64,000 nt of DNA. Source: Atrina japonica (Eukaryota; Mollusca; Bivalvia; Pterioida; Pinnidae). The notes under the pieces were generated by a model, which was not told where the DNA came from, ran no database searches, and saw nothing but the letters and a program-made list of their open reading frames with translations. A program made the position numbers and the translations under genes. The stretch is taken from contig BROG01000078.1 of assembly GCA_030159075.1 (NCBI GenBank), positions 1,455,501 through 1,519,500 on the forward strand, written 5' to 3'. Of the stretch, positions 1 to 8,023 are shown piece by piece (position 1 is the stretch's first letter; each line of letters opens with the position of its first letter).

Positions 1-2
1 AC

Positions 3-559
3 GACGACATGGTCCAGATGACTTACGATCTCAAAGGGCAAATTCGTCGATCAGTCCAAGAACGTCAACATCTTCATAGCGTGTTTTACGACGGCTCACG
101 CCAGAACCATGTTATACGACGTGTTGGACAGACTCGACGATAGAGTGTTGGGATTCGATACCGATAGCGTGTGGTACGTGGATCGCGACGACGGGGTCTC
201 GATCGACACGGGCGATAACTTGGGCGATTTGACGGACGAGTTAGGCGGCGATTTCATCACGTCGTGGTGCGCCACCGGACCCAAAATCTTATTCGTACGA
301 AACGAACGCGGGTAAAAAGGTGTGTAAGGTCAAAGGATTTAGTCTGAATTACGAAAATTCTCTCTACATCAACCGAGAAGCGATGACCGACGTCGTTAAA
401 GAAACGCGTAAGAGGATTACGACCGTTCGAGAAAACGCCATCACGAGAGATTCCGCAACCAAACGTGTCGTGAATCGATATCAGGAGAAAGAGTTTACGT
501 TGTGTTACGATAAACGGGTGATGAAGGACGGGTACGACACGTTACCCTACGGGTATTAA
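3..559 (+). CDS. Protein-primed family B DNA polymerase, C-terminal part (partial, two frame changes)
   Basis: This is the C-terminal end of a DNA polymerase that would copy the element using a protein primer. The polymerase motif C is visible as FDTDSVWY, with its two catalytic aspartates encoded near 157-165. A KVKGFSL segment follows at about 326-346, as expected near the end of Polinton polymerases. The reading frame changes near position 42 (an extra G in a GGG run) and near 285 (an extra base in the CCCAAAA stretch). Outside these the reading is open to the stop at 557-559. The palm motifs upstream of motif C, the exonuclease domain and the N-terminus are outside the window. The gene converges on the integrase, with a hairpin between their stops. 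Confidence 0.85.
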
Positions 560-587
560 AAAATTTATTATTATTAATAAATTTTTT
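558..587. terminator. A/T hairpin between convergent polymerase and integrase genes
   Basis: AAAAAATTTATTA (558-570) pairs with TAATAAATTTTTT (575-587) across a 4-nt loop. It overlaps both stop codons and reads as an A- and T-flanked hairpin on either strand. A bidirectional 3'-end signal is inferred. Confidence 0.5.
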
Positions 588-1465
588 TAAACGACCAATA
601 ATTCCTCTCGGACGAACGTTCTCTGAGGCGCCGGTTCCTTGAGCTGATACAGGTCGATGCCTTGCATTCTGAAATGCCTGTCTATGTCGTGTTTGTCGAC
701 GCTCCAGATGGGATCGGTGGCCCTCCTGCGCCCCGCCGCTTCCAATTCGCCCGGTTGATATAGATATCTTACTTTCGCAAAGGGACTGATGGACGGTTGT
801 ACTTTATCGACGGGTTCTCTACCTTTTTGGGCGGATCGGTCTCTTCGTTGATCGTTTTGACGACTTCCGGCAATTGTTTCACCCATTCTCTGTTTCTGTC
901 TTTGGTTTTCATCTCTTGATCGTATTGATAGCTAAACAACTGTTCGCCCAACGTTCTATTAAATCGTTCGACGATGGCTTGGTCGCGGTGAAGGTCGACC
1001 CGTCCCCTTTTTATTCTAGCTCCGTGTCGGGTCATGAGTTTGGTGACGGCTCCCATGAATTCGCGGCCGGGGTCGACTTGTAATAATTTGGGAAACGTCA
1101 GACGCCCGTTCGTAGATCTTTTCGAAAGCGTCTGCCACCTCTCGACTGTCTTTGGTCGTCAGCGGTTCCGCTTCTTTGTAGCGCGTGCCCACGTCGACCA
1201 ACGTCAGCGCGTATTTGTACGTTTTTCCCGTCCACCTTGTCGTGCGGTAAAAAACAACAGGTCGGCCTGGTGAGTGTCGTTTTCTTTCGCGTCTTCGAAT
1301 CGAGGTCTCACGATCTTCTTGGGAGCCGGTAGGTAGATTTGCCACACGTCGTCTTGTTTTTTCAGGAATTCCAACGCTTCCTTCTCGCTGACTTTGGCCG
1401 CTTTGGCCCAATTTCCCGATGGCGGCCTTTCCCTTCCAATAGTGTTTGTGATAGATCTCTTCCAT
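587..1465 (-). CDS. Retroviral-type DDE integrase (about four frame changes)
   Basis: This enzyme would insert the element into host DNA. The first catalytic aspartate is in LTLVDVGTRY (near 1194). The second is in VDPGRE (near 1073). The glutamate is in AIVERFNRTLGE (near 970), about 34 residues after the second aspartate, as in retroviral and Polinton integrases. A basic, Trp-containing C-terminal region (VRYLYQPGE ... DPIWSVDKHD) resembles the integrase C-terminal DNA-binding part. The start at 1465 (MEEIYHKHYWKGK) follows directly on the upstream gene's end at 1470. Frame changes are seen near 1427 (extra G in CGGGAAA), 1222 (missing A in an A run), 1105 and 815; no nonsense codon was found outside them. 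The family is clear; activity is not. Confidence 0.88.
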
Positions 1466-1469
1466 GTTT

Positions 1470-1875
1470 TTACTTTAGGCGACGTATTTTTTTAACGCCG
1501 TAGAACACGAGTCCCGTTCCCACGATCACGAAGAGGAGTTCCTTGTCTTTTTGTTCTTCCGAGGGTTGATAGAAATCGCTCAACTTCGGTTCGGGCGGCA
1601 TCGCCGCTTCTTCCCGTCATCTGCGAGTAGAGTCGCATGGCGGCATCCACTTCTTTGTAGGTGTACAGGGAATGTCCTTCTTTCCTGAGTCTTTCGTTGA
1701 GAAAATCTAATCGCTTCGTGCGTTCGTGATTCCACCGATCTCTAGCCGCGGTCAGTTTTTCCATCGCTTCGTCGTGCCTCTTCTGTTCTTCGTGATTCGA
1801 GAATAGAAATTGTGATCCCGAGAAGGCGAGAGCATTGACTGCCGCGCCTCCTATCATCATCGCGATCGTTGCCAT
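1470..1875 (-). CDS. Small membrane/coiled-coil protein of a Polinton-associated family
   Basis: The N-terminus (MATIAMMIGGAAVNALAFSG) is hydrophobic and small-residue rich. A charged, probably helical middle (residues about 28-75, with EEQKRHDEAMEKL) follows, then a second hydrophobic segment near the C-terminus (LLFVIVGTGLVFYGV). The frame changes near 1612 at TGACGGGAA, where one G appears extra; after it the reading runs to a stop at 1470-1472. The start codon at 1875 is preceded by an A-rich tract (TTTAAAAAAA). I recognise this N-terminal pattern as one that recurs in invertebrate Polinton-like elements, but no function is established. A virion membrane or capsid-associated role is only a guess. 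Confidence 0.6.
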
Positions 1876-1898
1876 TTTTTTTAAATAGAATTTTTAGT

Positions 1899-2124
1899 TT
1901 ATTTCATGATATCGGCGGGGATGACGCCCTTCTTGACCAGCATGTCTTTGGTGTACTCGGCCAAAACGTAGTCGACGAAGACCATCCCGAGATCCTTAAG
2001 ATCTAGATCCAGTTTGGGCGCGGCCGTCTTGAAGAACTTCTTGGAAACTTGCGCGTACAACGTGGCGATTTCCCGTCACGACGGCCGCGTGATACGCGGT
2101 GTTGACCAAATCCTTTTCACTCAT
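1899..2124 (-). CDS. Small protein, paralogue of next gene (unknown function)
   Basis: About 74 codons starting MSEKDLVNTAYHAAV. After a frame change near 2075, again at TGACGGGAA, it continues through KKFFKTAAPKLDLDL to a stop at 1899-1901. The protein looks soluble, with no signal or membrane segment. Its first 13 codons, start codon and upstream A-tract are nearly identical to those of the gene at 2146-2339, so the pair shares a duplicated 5' module. I do not recognise the family. Confidence 0.5.
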
Positions 2125-2136
2125 TTTTTTATATGA
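2125..2136 (-). promoter_or_regulatory. A-tract TATA-like promoter element
   Basis: On the minus strand CATATAAAAAAATG leads straight into the start codon at 2124. The same string precedes the start at 2339. Related TATAAAAAA or TTAAAAAAA tracts lie within about 20 nt of most start codons in the element. Confidence 0.5.
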
Positions 2137-2145
2137 AAAGGATTA

Positions 2146-2339
2146 TTATTTATCGGATTTTACCGTCTCCGTCGTGTCGTTGTTCGTGTTGTAGAGTTCG
2201 TCGCAGTAAGTGTTCATCCTGAAGAGCATGGGTTGGTTGTCGTCCTCGTCGTCGTCGCCTTAAAGTCGGCGTCGTCTTTTTCTATTCCCATTCTGACGGC
2301 CTCGTGATACGCGGTGTTGACCAAATCCTTTTCGCTCAT
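2146..2339 (-). CDS. Small acidic protein sharing its N-terminus with the 1899-2124 gene
   Basis: It starts MSEKDLVNTAYHEAVRMGIEK, matching its neighbour for the first dozen residues. It then diverges into an acidic stretch (GDDDEDDNQP) and ends TVKSDK at a stop at 2146-2148. One base seems to be missing near 2262 (TTTAAGGCG), which shifts the frame. It looks like a chimera: a duplicated promoter plus N-terminal module fused to a different C-terminus. Function unknown. Confidence 0.45.
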
Positions 2340-2364
2340 TTTTTTATATGAAAAGAATTATTAT

Positions 2365-2531
2365 TTATCCCTCTTCTTCTTCGTCTTCGGTACAGTCGTG
2401 ATGGTGGATGTGTTGGACTTTAGCTTCCACTACTTGTGCGATCATGTAAACGAATAGACCTCGTGGCGAGGATTCCCCGACGCCATAAACATCGACGTGT
2501 CCATGAACGTTCTCAGTGTCACGTTATACAT
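2365..2531 (-). CDS. Small His/Glu-tailed protein (unknown)
   Basis: About 55 codons from MYNVTLRTFMDTSMFMASG. After a frame change near 2480 (G run), it continues LFVYMIAQVVEAKVQHIHHHD and ends in a poly-Glu tail before the stop at 2365-2367. ATAAAA lies just before the start. It is placed by position in a run of closely spaced minus-strand genes and by upstream A/T-rich sequence. Homology was not recognised, so this is one of the less certain genes. Confidence 0.4.
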
Positions 2532-2553
2532 TTTATAGTGAAAAGATTTTTAT

Positions 2554-3103
2554 TTAATACATTTCGTGGGGATTGGATTTGGAGACTTCTTCTTCTTTAG
2601 GTTCTGGAAGAGGAGGAGGTGTCGGCTGCGGTTGGTTTTTCCTGTACAACACCACCGCCACTCCGACGGCCGCGAGTCCGCCGCCGACCGCTAACCATTT
2701 CCAGCTATCCTGGCCATTAGCATTGCCATTAGCATTGCCATCCTGGCCATTAGCATTGCCATTAGCATTGCCATCCTGGCCATTAGCATTGCCATTAGCA
2801 TTGCTGTCCTGACTTTTTCGACTCCACCTCTTTTTGCGCTCCCCTTCTTCCCCCGCTTCTTGACGTTTCGGATTCTTTTTCGTTAGGAGTTCTTCCGGAT
2901 TCATCGCCTTTTTCTATTCCCTCCGATTTTTTAAATCCCGTTATATAGCGACTGGACGTGGCGGCGGTCACGTCTTTTCCCAGGAAGTGACGCGCTCGTC
3001 CCGATCCGACGATGGTCGATAACCTATCTTTGAGCGAGTCGTCTACCGTCGTCGTCGTCTCGGCGGCGGTAGCGACGTTCGTTAGTATCTCGTCCACGTT
3101 CAT
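2554..3103 (-). CDS. Asn-repeat single-pass membrane protein (one frame change)
   Basis: The N-terminal part (MNVDEILTNVATAAETTTTV ...) starts at 3103, just after a TATAAAAAAAA tract. A second reading frame beginning near 2904 (NPEELLTKKNPKR) has no such promoter of its own, so I treat both as one gene broken near 2900 at an A run. The C-terminal half has a basic stretch and three exact 11-residue repeats of the type GNANGNANGQD. A membrane segment (WLAVGGGLAAVGVAVVLY) and a Pro/Glu-rich tail follow. Two overlapping genes remain possible. Function unknown; the spacer-plus-anchor design suggests a surface or virion membrane protein. Confidence 0.5.
2708..2806. repeat. Three tandem 33-bp units coding GNANGNANGQD-type repeats
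   Basis: TCCTGGCCATTAGC begins units at 2708, 2741 and 2774. Within each, a 12-bp CATTAGCATTGC-like subunit repeats. The repeat keeps the reading frame (33 bp = 11 codons). Confidence 0.9.
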
Positions 3104-3132
3104 ATCTCTTTTTTTTATACATTTTATTTATA

Positions 3133-3162
3133 TTTTGTAAAAAACGTTACGTTTTTACAAAA
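3133..3162. terminator. Hairpin downstream of the 3169-3858 gene
   Basis: TTTTGTAAAAAACGT (3133-3147) pairs with ACGTTTTTACAAAA (3149-3162) with one bulged A. It sits between the stop of the minus-strand gene above it and the start of the gene at 3103. Confidence 0.5.
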
Positions 3163-3168
3163 ATACTG

Positions 3169-3858
3169 TCATTTTAATTTATTTATTTCCGTGTCGGACT
3201 CCAAGTCCAAGTCTTCTACGCAGTCGGCCAAATCCGGTAGAGGAGGAACGTCGATCGTTTTTGACGATGACGACCTGGTGTAAGAGAGTTTGCAAGGATA
3301 CGGTCGATTCTTTGTTGGCGATGTAAACGTTGTCTACGCGTAAAGAACCGATGGCCAGACATCGTTTTTTCTCGTATTGGTGAAGATCGACTTCGACGAG
3401 CGGATGTTTATCTTTCGGATCGTCGGCCGTTCTCTTTCTATAAAAAGTAGGCTTGTCTCTGTCCCCCTGTTTAACTTTCGAGTAGATCACTTTGTTACCG
3501 TTCTGATCCGTTTTCACGAGGACTATATCGTTGACATCCACGGGTGTTTTTCTACCTTTTTCTTTCAGTGTTTTGCGAGTTTTTCTATGGATTCCCTCAA
3601 GAACGCCTCGATCTTTTCCAACATGGTGGCGAATTCTTTTCCGCATTTAAATTTCATAGTATAATCGGAACCGTCCTCGTATTGCCACAAGCCGGACGAC
3701 TCCGTTTTGGGAGTGCGTATCACTAACGGTTTCACGTCGCCTGTCGGGTACTGATACGCGACGTAAACGCGTTGATAACGCTTCCCTTTCTTATCGACGT
3801 AATGAGCACCCACCCTTAAATTGTTCACGTCAAAGTTCTCGACTGTCACGAATGCCAT
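3169..3858 (-). CDS. Putative single-stranded-DNA-binding-like protein with acidic tail (two frame changes)
   Basis: The start at 3858 (MAFVTVENFDVNNLRVGAHY) follows a TTATTAAAAAAAA tract. Features include YPTGDVKPLVIRTPK near residue 38, a helical KFKCGKEFATMLEKIEAF segment, a central basic/beta-type region (VDVNDIVLVKTDQNGNKV) and, after frame changes near 3570 and 3265, an acidic C-terminus (DCVEDLDLESDTE). The layout of a compact N-terminal domain plus acidic tail is that of phage and giant-virus gp2.5-type single-strand DNA-binding proteins. I infer a replication role from that layout only; a different DNA-associated protein is possible. Confidence 0.45.
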
Positions 3859-3897
3859 GTTTTTTTTAATAACTAATAAATTTTTTTTATGTCATTT

Positions 3898-4032
3898 TCA
3901 AATTTTTTGCAAAAGTCGTCTCAACCATCGTTCCGTTCGATGATAACGTTCTAAACGTAATAGATAGAGTATCGCGAATAAGAAGAGTAAACACCATAAA
4001 ACGATGAACGAGAGCAACGCGAACAAGAACAT
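3898..4032 (-). CDS. 44-residue single-pass membrane protein
   Basis: An uninterrupted reading frame starts at MFLFALLSFIVLWCLLFLF, runs through about 24 hydrophobic residues and ends in a strongly basic tail (RYHRTERWLRRLLQ). A hydrophobic helix plus positively charged cytosolic tail is a classic type III or small viral membrane protein layout. The frame is intact, unlike most neighbours. A second start in another frame at about 4050 gives a less convincing product. Role unknown. Confidence 0.5.
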   Translation of the reverse strand: MFLFALLSFIVLWCLLFLFAILYLLRLERYHRTERWLRRLLQKI

Positions 4033-4107
4033 CTCGGTAAAAACGTTTCATTTCTTAACGTAAAAAAATTTGTTAAAACACTTAAACAATAGATATATAA
4101 ATAAAAA
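4033..4107. promoter_or_regulatory. Divergent intergenic promoter region
   Basis: A very A/T-rich spacer between two divergent genes. The plus-strand start at 4108 is preceded by ATATATAAATAAAAA; the minus side carries an A-rich tract with TTTTTTACG. Confidence 0.4.
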
Positions 4108-4511
4108 ATGTTTATTTTACTGGACAAGGTGTTTACCGAACGCGGCCTAAAACAGATGTTGGGGGAGATAACGTGCATGCAGTTGGGTAACCAAGTCTTG
4201 GTGTCTTGGCCCCGACGACGTCAAACTCGCGTGTCAAATGCCTCGCATGCGCAGAGACTATCCGTGTAAGCATCCGGGTCGTCGTGAATTCGTTGTTTTG
4301 TAGCATTCACCACAACTACTTGAAAGAGAGAGGCATCGACACGATGAAGTATTGCACCTCTTGCCGAAGATGGATGGCCGATAGTACTAAATACGAAACG
4401 TGTTATGCGTGCGGCGGAAAAGAACGCGCAGACGAGTGGCACAAGACGCATCCGCGGTGCAAGAGGAGAAGAAGACGTCCCCAAGAAAGAAGTTTAACCG
4501 GATTTTTTTAA
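4108..4511 (+). CDS. Small Cys-rich (zinc-binding-like) basic protein, frame-shifted
   Basis: The reading starts MFILLDKVFTERGLKQM at 4108. Two frame changes between about 4200 and 4300 lead into the C-terminal part, which is clear: YCTSCRRW followed by CYACGG (two CxxC pairs about 20 residues apart) and a basic tail KRRRRRPQER. Further Cys/His residues (CKHPG or CSIHHN, depending on frame) precede it. The CxxC ... CxxC spacing fits a zinc ribbon or treble clef. It could bind nucleic acid or act in element transcription; this is inference. It converges on the 4580-5167 gene with a strong hairpin between. Confidence 0.5.
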
Positions 4512-4538
4512 GACTGTCTTAAAAAAATCTACGGTTAA
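4494..4538. terminator. Long bidirectional hairpin between convergent genes
   Basis: GATTTTTTTAAGAC (4501-4514) pairs perfectly with GTCTTAAAAAAATC (4516-4529). Outer AACCG (4496-4500) pairs with CGGTT (4532-4536), extending the stem. It overlaps the 3' end of the plus-strand gene and precedes the minus-strand gene's stop by about 40 nt. Confidence 0.6.
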
Positions 4539-4579
4539 CGAGGAGCAGCAGTGTTTTCATCGTTTTATAATGCTACAAT

Positions 4580-5167
4580 TTAACGAGAAGACGATTTCTC
4601 GCCCAGAAGGGCACGCAGCTGTTCGCGCAGATCGTTCGTCTCTTGTTCGGAGACTTTTTTAACCCCGTCGTCGGCTTTGTATTTGGCGTATAGCTTGTCC
4701 TTCATCTCGCGCGATACTTGGTCAGTTCGTGAGACACGGTGGCGAATTCCTCCGCCGAGATCTTCCCGTCTTCCAGTGCGCGACTCACCTGATCCTCGAT
4801 GGAATTCAGTTTACTCTCGGCCAGTTTGACGATTTTGAGATGTTTCTCCGATTTCTTCAACAACAGACGCCGGATGCCCTTCAAGACCAGTCCCACGGAG
4901 CCCACGGTGACGGCCACGATCTGTAAGGGTAATCCCACGATGGGGAGGGCGAATCCCAACCCTCCGCACACTACACTCCCCGTGATCAATGCTCCCGTCT
5001 ACCCCGTCCGCGGTGTTGATTAACCGTTTGTACTTCTTGTGCACGCTCTTCCGCGTCTCGATCTCTCGTCTGAACGTCTGCTCGATCTCGCCGATCCGTC
5101 GGAGACGATACTCTTGCGGATCGGGTTCTAACGTCGGATACAATACCTCTTTGTTGTTGTTACTCAT
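4580..5167 (-). CDS. Polinton-associated protein with glycine-rich hydrophobic centre (two frame changes)
   Basis: The start at 5167 (MSNNNKEVLYPTLEPDPQEY) follows TATAAAAAA. The N-terminal 55 residues are charged and probably helical (YRLRRIGEIEQTFRREIE). A small-residue-rich hydrophobic region follows (VVCGGLGFALPIVGLP ... TVGSVGLVLKGI), then a second helical part (KSEKHLKIVKLAESKLNSI, DGKISAEEFATVSHE). I recognise this architecture as a recurrent uncharacterised family in invertebrate Polinton-like elements. Frame changes lie near 4990 (CCCGTC context) and 4712; the stop is at 4580-4582. A membrane-interacting virion role is plausible, not shown. Confidence 0.6.
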
Positions 5168-5178
5168 CTTTTGTTTTT

Positions 5179-5595
5179 TTATACGTCGAGAACGACGACG
5201 CCGTTGACGGAGCCCGATTTCGATCCTTTGTTCACGGCGAAGTTGAGGACGTCGCCCGCCGTCACTCGCAACGGCGGATTCAGCGGGACGATCTCACCGG
5301 CCTTGGTCTTGAAGGTCCTGTATTCCACGTCGTTCAGCACCAGCGTCACGTCCAGTTCGCCCAAGAGACCCAGACGGATGACGTGACCGTCGAACAACAT
5401 CGTCGTGCCCTGTACGGGACGGAGTCTTCCGTTTTTATTCACTTCGAATTGGAAGGTGTTCATGATGCGACGGTTTTTGACCAACGCGGTGATCTCCTCT
5501 TTGGCGTCGTTGAGGTCTTTGAAGAGTCTCTCGTTCAGGTCCTCCACCAGTTCTTCCCTTTCCACGTCTTCCCAATAGAATCCCGATCTAGACAT
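5179..5595 (-). CDS. Intact 138-residue protein with beta-rich C-terminal half (unknown)
   Basis: An uninterrupted frame starts MSRSGFYWEDVEREELVEDL, after AATAAAAAAAGGAAA. The first 45 residues are acidic/helical. The rest alternates hydrophobic residues with turns (GRLRPVQGTTMLFDGHVIRL, DVTLVLNDVEYRTF, LRVTAGDVLNF), as in a small beta-sandwich or fibre-type domain. It lies 15 nt downstream of the minor-capsid-like gene and 11 nt upstream of the next start, so the three are probably expressed together. A virion decoration or spike role is a guess. Confidence 0.5.
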   Translation of the reverse strand: MSRSGFYWEDVEREELVEDLNERLFKDLNDAKEEITALVKNRRIMNTFQFEVNKNGRLRPVQGTTMLFDGHVIRLGLLGELDVTLVLNDVEYRTFKTKAGEIVPLNPPLRVTAGDVLNFAVNKGSKSGSVNGVVVLDV

Positions 5596-5610
5596 TTTCC
5601 TTTTTTTATT

Positions 5611-6264
5611 TTAGAATTTCTTAAATTCCAATAGAATGTGAACGGATTGACCGTGATTGTCGATGGGTTTGCCTTTCTCGTCCTTGAGACGTATCGTCAC
5701 TTCTCGAGATGCGATCCCGTCTCAAAGACAGGAACACGGGCTTGACTATATCTTTTTCGTACAACTCGGAAAATTTCACGTTGGGACAGGGTAGGGGACG
5801 CGAGGATGTCCGTCGCCTTGCCGTCTCTCCCGCCCTCATCCAACTCGTCGAGATGGACGTTGACGAGTTCCACCGGCTGCAGGTTGATGCTGTTGCTCGG
5901 GACGATGGTGCCGTGGAGATACGCGTTCTCGTCGATGCCTAGAATCTTGCCGGCGGAAGCACCACTGCCGTGCTGCCCGACCCGTCGATTCTCACCCTCA
6001 TGGTGGTCTTGTCCAGGAACACCTTGTCGAAGTATTTCGCGAGAATTCGTCGTAGGTCGGTGAAGGTGTACGACCCGGCGTGCACGTTTTGGACTTTGGG
6101 TCTGTCACCCCTTTTGCGTAGCGTATCTCCACGTCTTTCTTGACGTTGTACAACCCGTTGTAAAGACGGACGGACTTGGCGCTCACGCACCACCCGCCGT
6201 TCGCGTTGTCGATGTAACGAGAGAGTTTGACGGGTTTTTCGATATCCGTCACGAGATAGAACAT
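5611..6264 (-). CDS. Minor-capsid (penton-like) candidate, multiple frame changes
   Basis: The start at 6264 reads MFYLVTDIEKPVKLSRYIDN. Recognisable segments are LYNVKKDVEIRYAKG, SYTFTDLRRILAKYF, VNVHLDELDEGG and FSELYEKDIVKPVFLSL, ending HILLEFKKF at 5611-5613. The order (N-terminal strand, an SYTF ... L helix, a VHLDEL strand, a late LRDG/REV-type strand) matches a family that I recognise from invertebrate Polinton-like elements and that I take to be the single-jelly-roll minor capsid (penton). Frame changes lie near 6110 (A run), 5950, 5790 and 5712 (ACGGG). It is divergent from the capsid-associated gene at 6306. Penton identity is inference. Confidence 0.55.
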
Positions 6265-6305
6265 GTTGTTTTTAATATTAATAAATCTTAAACTTAAAAA
6301 AGAGA
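6265..6305. promoter_or_regulatory. Divergent promoter spacer
   Basis: A 41-nt A/T-rich spacer between two divergent starts contains TTTTTAATATTAATAAATC on the minus-gene side and AAACTTAAAAAAGAGA directly before the plus-strand ATG at 6306. Confidence 0.4.
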
Positions 6306-8023
6306 ATGAACGTCTACGAGTATAGAGAGAATCTAGATCTGTCGTCGTTCGACGTCTACGTGAACGTGACCAAAAAGTTTCGCGCGTCGTTCGAGAACAT
6401 CTTCGTCAAGTACGACAACCCGGACGTCTTCGAGGACGGTACGTCGAAGTACTACACCATGCTGAAGCGGTGGTACCGGCATCCCATCGAGGGATTCTGG
6501 CAGAACCAGCTGAATTTCGCAGTGTGGTGCGCCACGACCGGATGTGGCGTGACGCTGGACATGGGAAACGACCACCTGTCCAAGTCGTTCTTCCGGTTCC
6601 ACATCTATTATCAGATCAGAAGGATCCTGCAGGAGATCGCCGCCCCCTTACCCAGCGACGCCGACTTCGAGCACTTCACGAACAACGTCGACGCGTCGGC
6701 GTACCAGCGGATCTGTCGCGAATTCGGGGTGCCAGTCGACGCGGACTGGAAGATCAAGGGGACCATCTTCGGGAAATATAACACGAAGTGGTCCACCTTC
6801 ATCGCGAACCGACCGGAGGGCTTCACGCTTCCGGGTCTGGCCAGACTGGACGCGTCCATCCGGGTCTTCGCCTGGGCGATCCTGGGCTCGCAGGGGGAGA
6901 CGAGAGGCCTCGATCGTGGACGCCGGTGCCACGTCGCTGGACGCCCAGAAGCAGTTCCTGGTCAACGTCGAGGACGCCATCAACCGACCGCTCGACCTAC
7001 CCGCCGACATCTCGCGCTACGAAGACTGTCTGAAGTACGCCAATTCCAAGCTCGACTACGTCTTTGAGGACGGTACGTCGAAGTACTACACCATGCTGAA
7101 GCGGTGGTACCGGCATCCCATCGAGGGATTCTGGCAGAACCAGCTGAATTTCGCGGTGTGGTGCGCCACGTCCGGATGCGGCGTGACGCTGGACATGGGA
7201 AACGACCACCTGTCCAAGTCGTTCTTCCGGTTCCACATCTATTATCAGATCAGAAGGATCCTGCAGGAGATCGCTGCCCCCTTACCCAGCGACGCCGACT
7301 TCGAGCACTTCACGAACAACGTCGACGCGTCGGCGTACCAGCGGATCTGTCGCGAATTCGGGGTGCCAGTCGACGCGGGACTGGAAGATCAAGGGGACCA
7401 TCTTCGGGGAAATATAACACGAAGTGTCCACCTTCATCGCGAACCGACCGGAGGGCTTCACGCTTCCGGGTCTGGCCAGACTGGACGCGTCCATCCGGGT
7501 CTTCGCCTGGGCGATCCTGGGCTCGCAGGGGGAGACGAGGGCCTCGATCGTGGACGCCGGTGCCCGGTCACGTCGCTGGACGCCCAGAAGCAGTTCCTGG
7601 TCAACGTCGAGGACGCCATCAACCGACCGCTCGACCTACCCCCCGACATCTCGCGCTACGAAGACTGTCTGAAGTACGCCAATTCCAAGCTCGACTACGT
7701 CGTCCATCCGGGGCTCTACATGCTGCCCAGCAACATGGAGCTGAACATCGGCAAAGAACATCGCCGACTACAATAACGAGATCTTGATCGCTCCCGACAC
7801 ACCACGACGCCCCGGAACGAACGTCGACCTCAACGCGAAAACGTTCGCGCGGGTTAAACCACCTCCTCCTCCCGTAGAGATCACATCACCACCTCCCGTA
7901 GAGGTCACACCACCGCCGTCAGCGCTACAGGACAAGCCGCCGTCAGACGATCACGAGGATCAGAAGACGGCCGTCTTGGCTCTATCGTTACTTTCTTTTC
8001 TGGTCTTCGTCGAGTTTCGTTAA
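6306..8023 (+). CDS. Conserved Polinton-associated protein with internal tandem duplication and C-terminal membrane segment
   Basis: It starts MNVYEYRENLDLSSFDVYVN. The conserved core contains GFWQNQLNFAVWCAT, FHIYYQIRRILQEI, ASAYQRICREFGVP, RLDASIRVFAWAILGSQGET and HPGLYMLPSNMELNIG, a pattern I recognise from a common uncharacterised family in invertebrate Polinton-like elements. Core residues are present twice, from a 634-bp tandem duplication (6424-7057 and 7058-7696). The C-terminus is Pro-rich (PPPPPVEITSPPPVEV), then a short hydrophobic segment (AVLALSLLSFLVFVEF). Frame changes: 6902, 7378, 7410, 7428, 7563, 7755. The start follows TTAAACTTAAAAAAGAGA. A virion-associated role is likely from context; no enzyme motif was seen. 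Confidence 0.65.
6424..7696 (+). repeat. 634-bp in-gene tandem duplication
   Basis: Copy 1 is 6424-7057 and copy 2 is 7058-7696. ACGTC occurs at both junctions and at the far end (6424, 7058, 7697). By eye the copies differ by about half a dozen substitutions and five small indels, netting +5 nt in copy 2. Confidence 0.95.
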
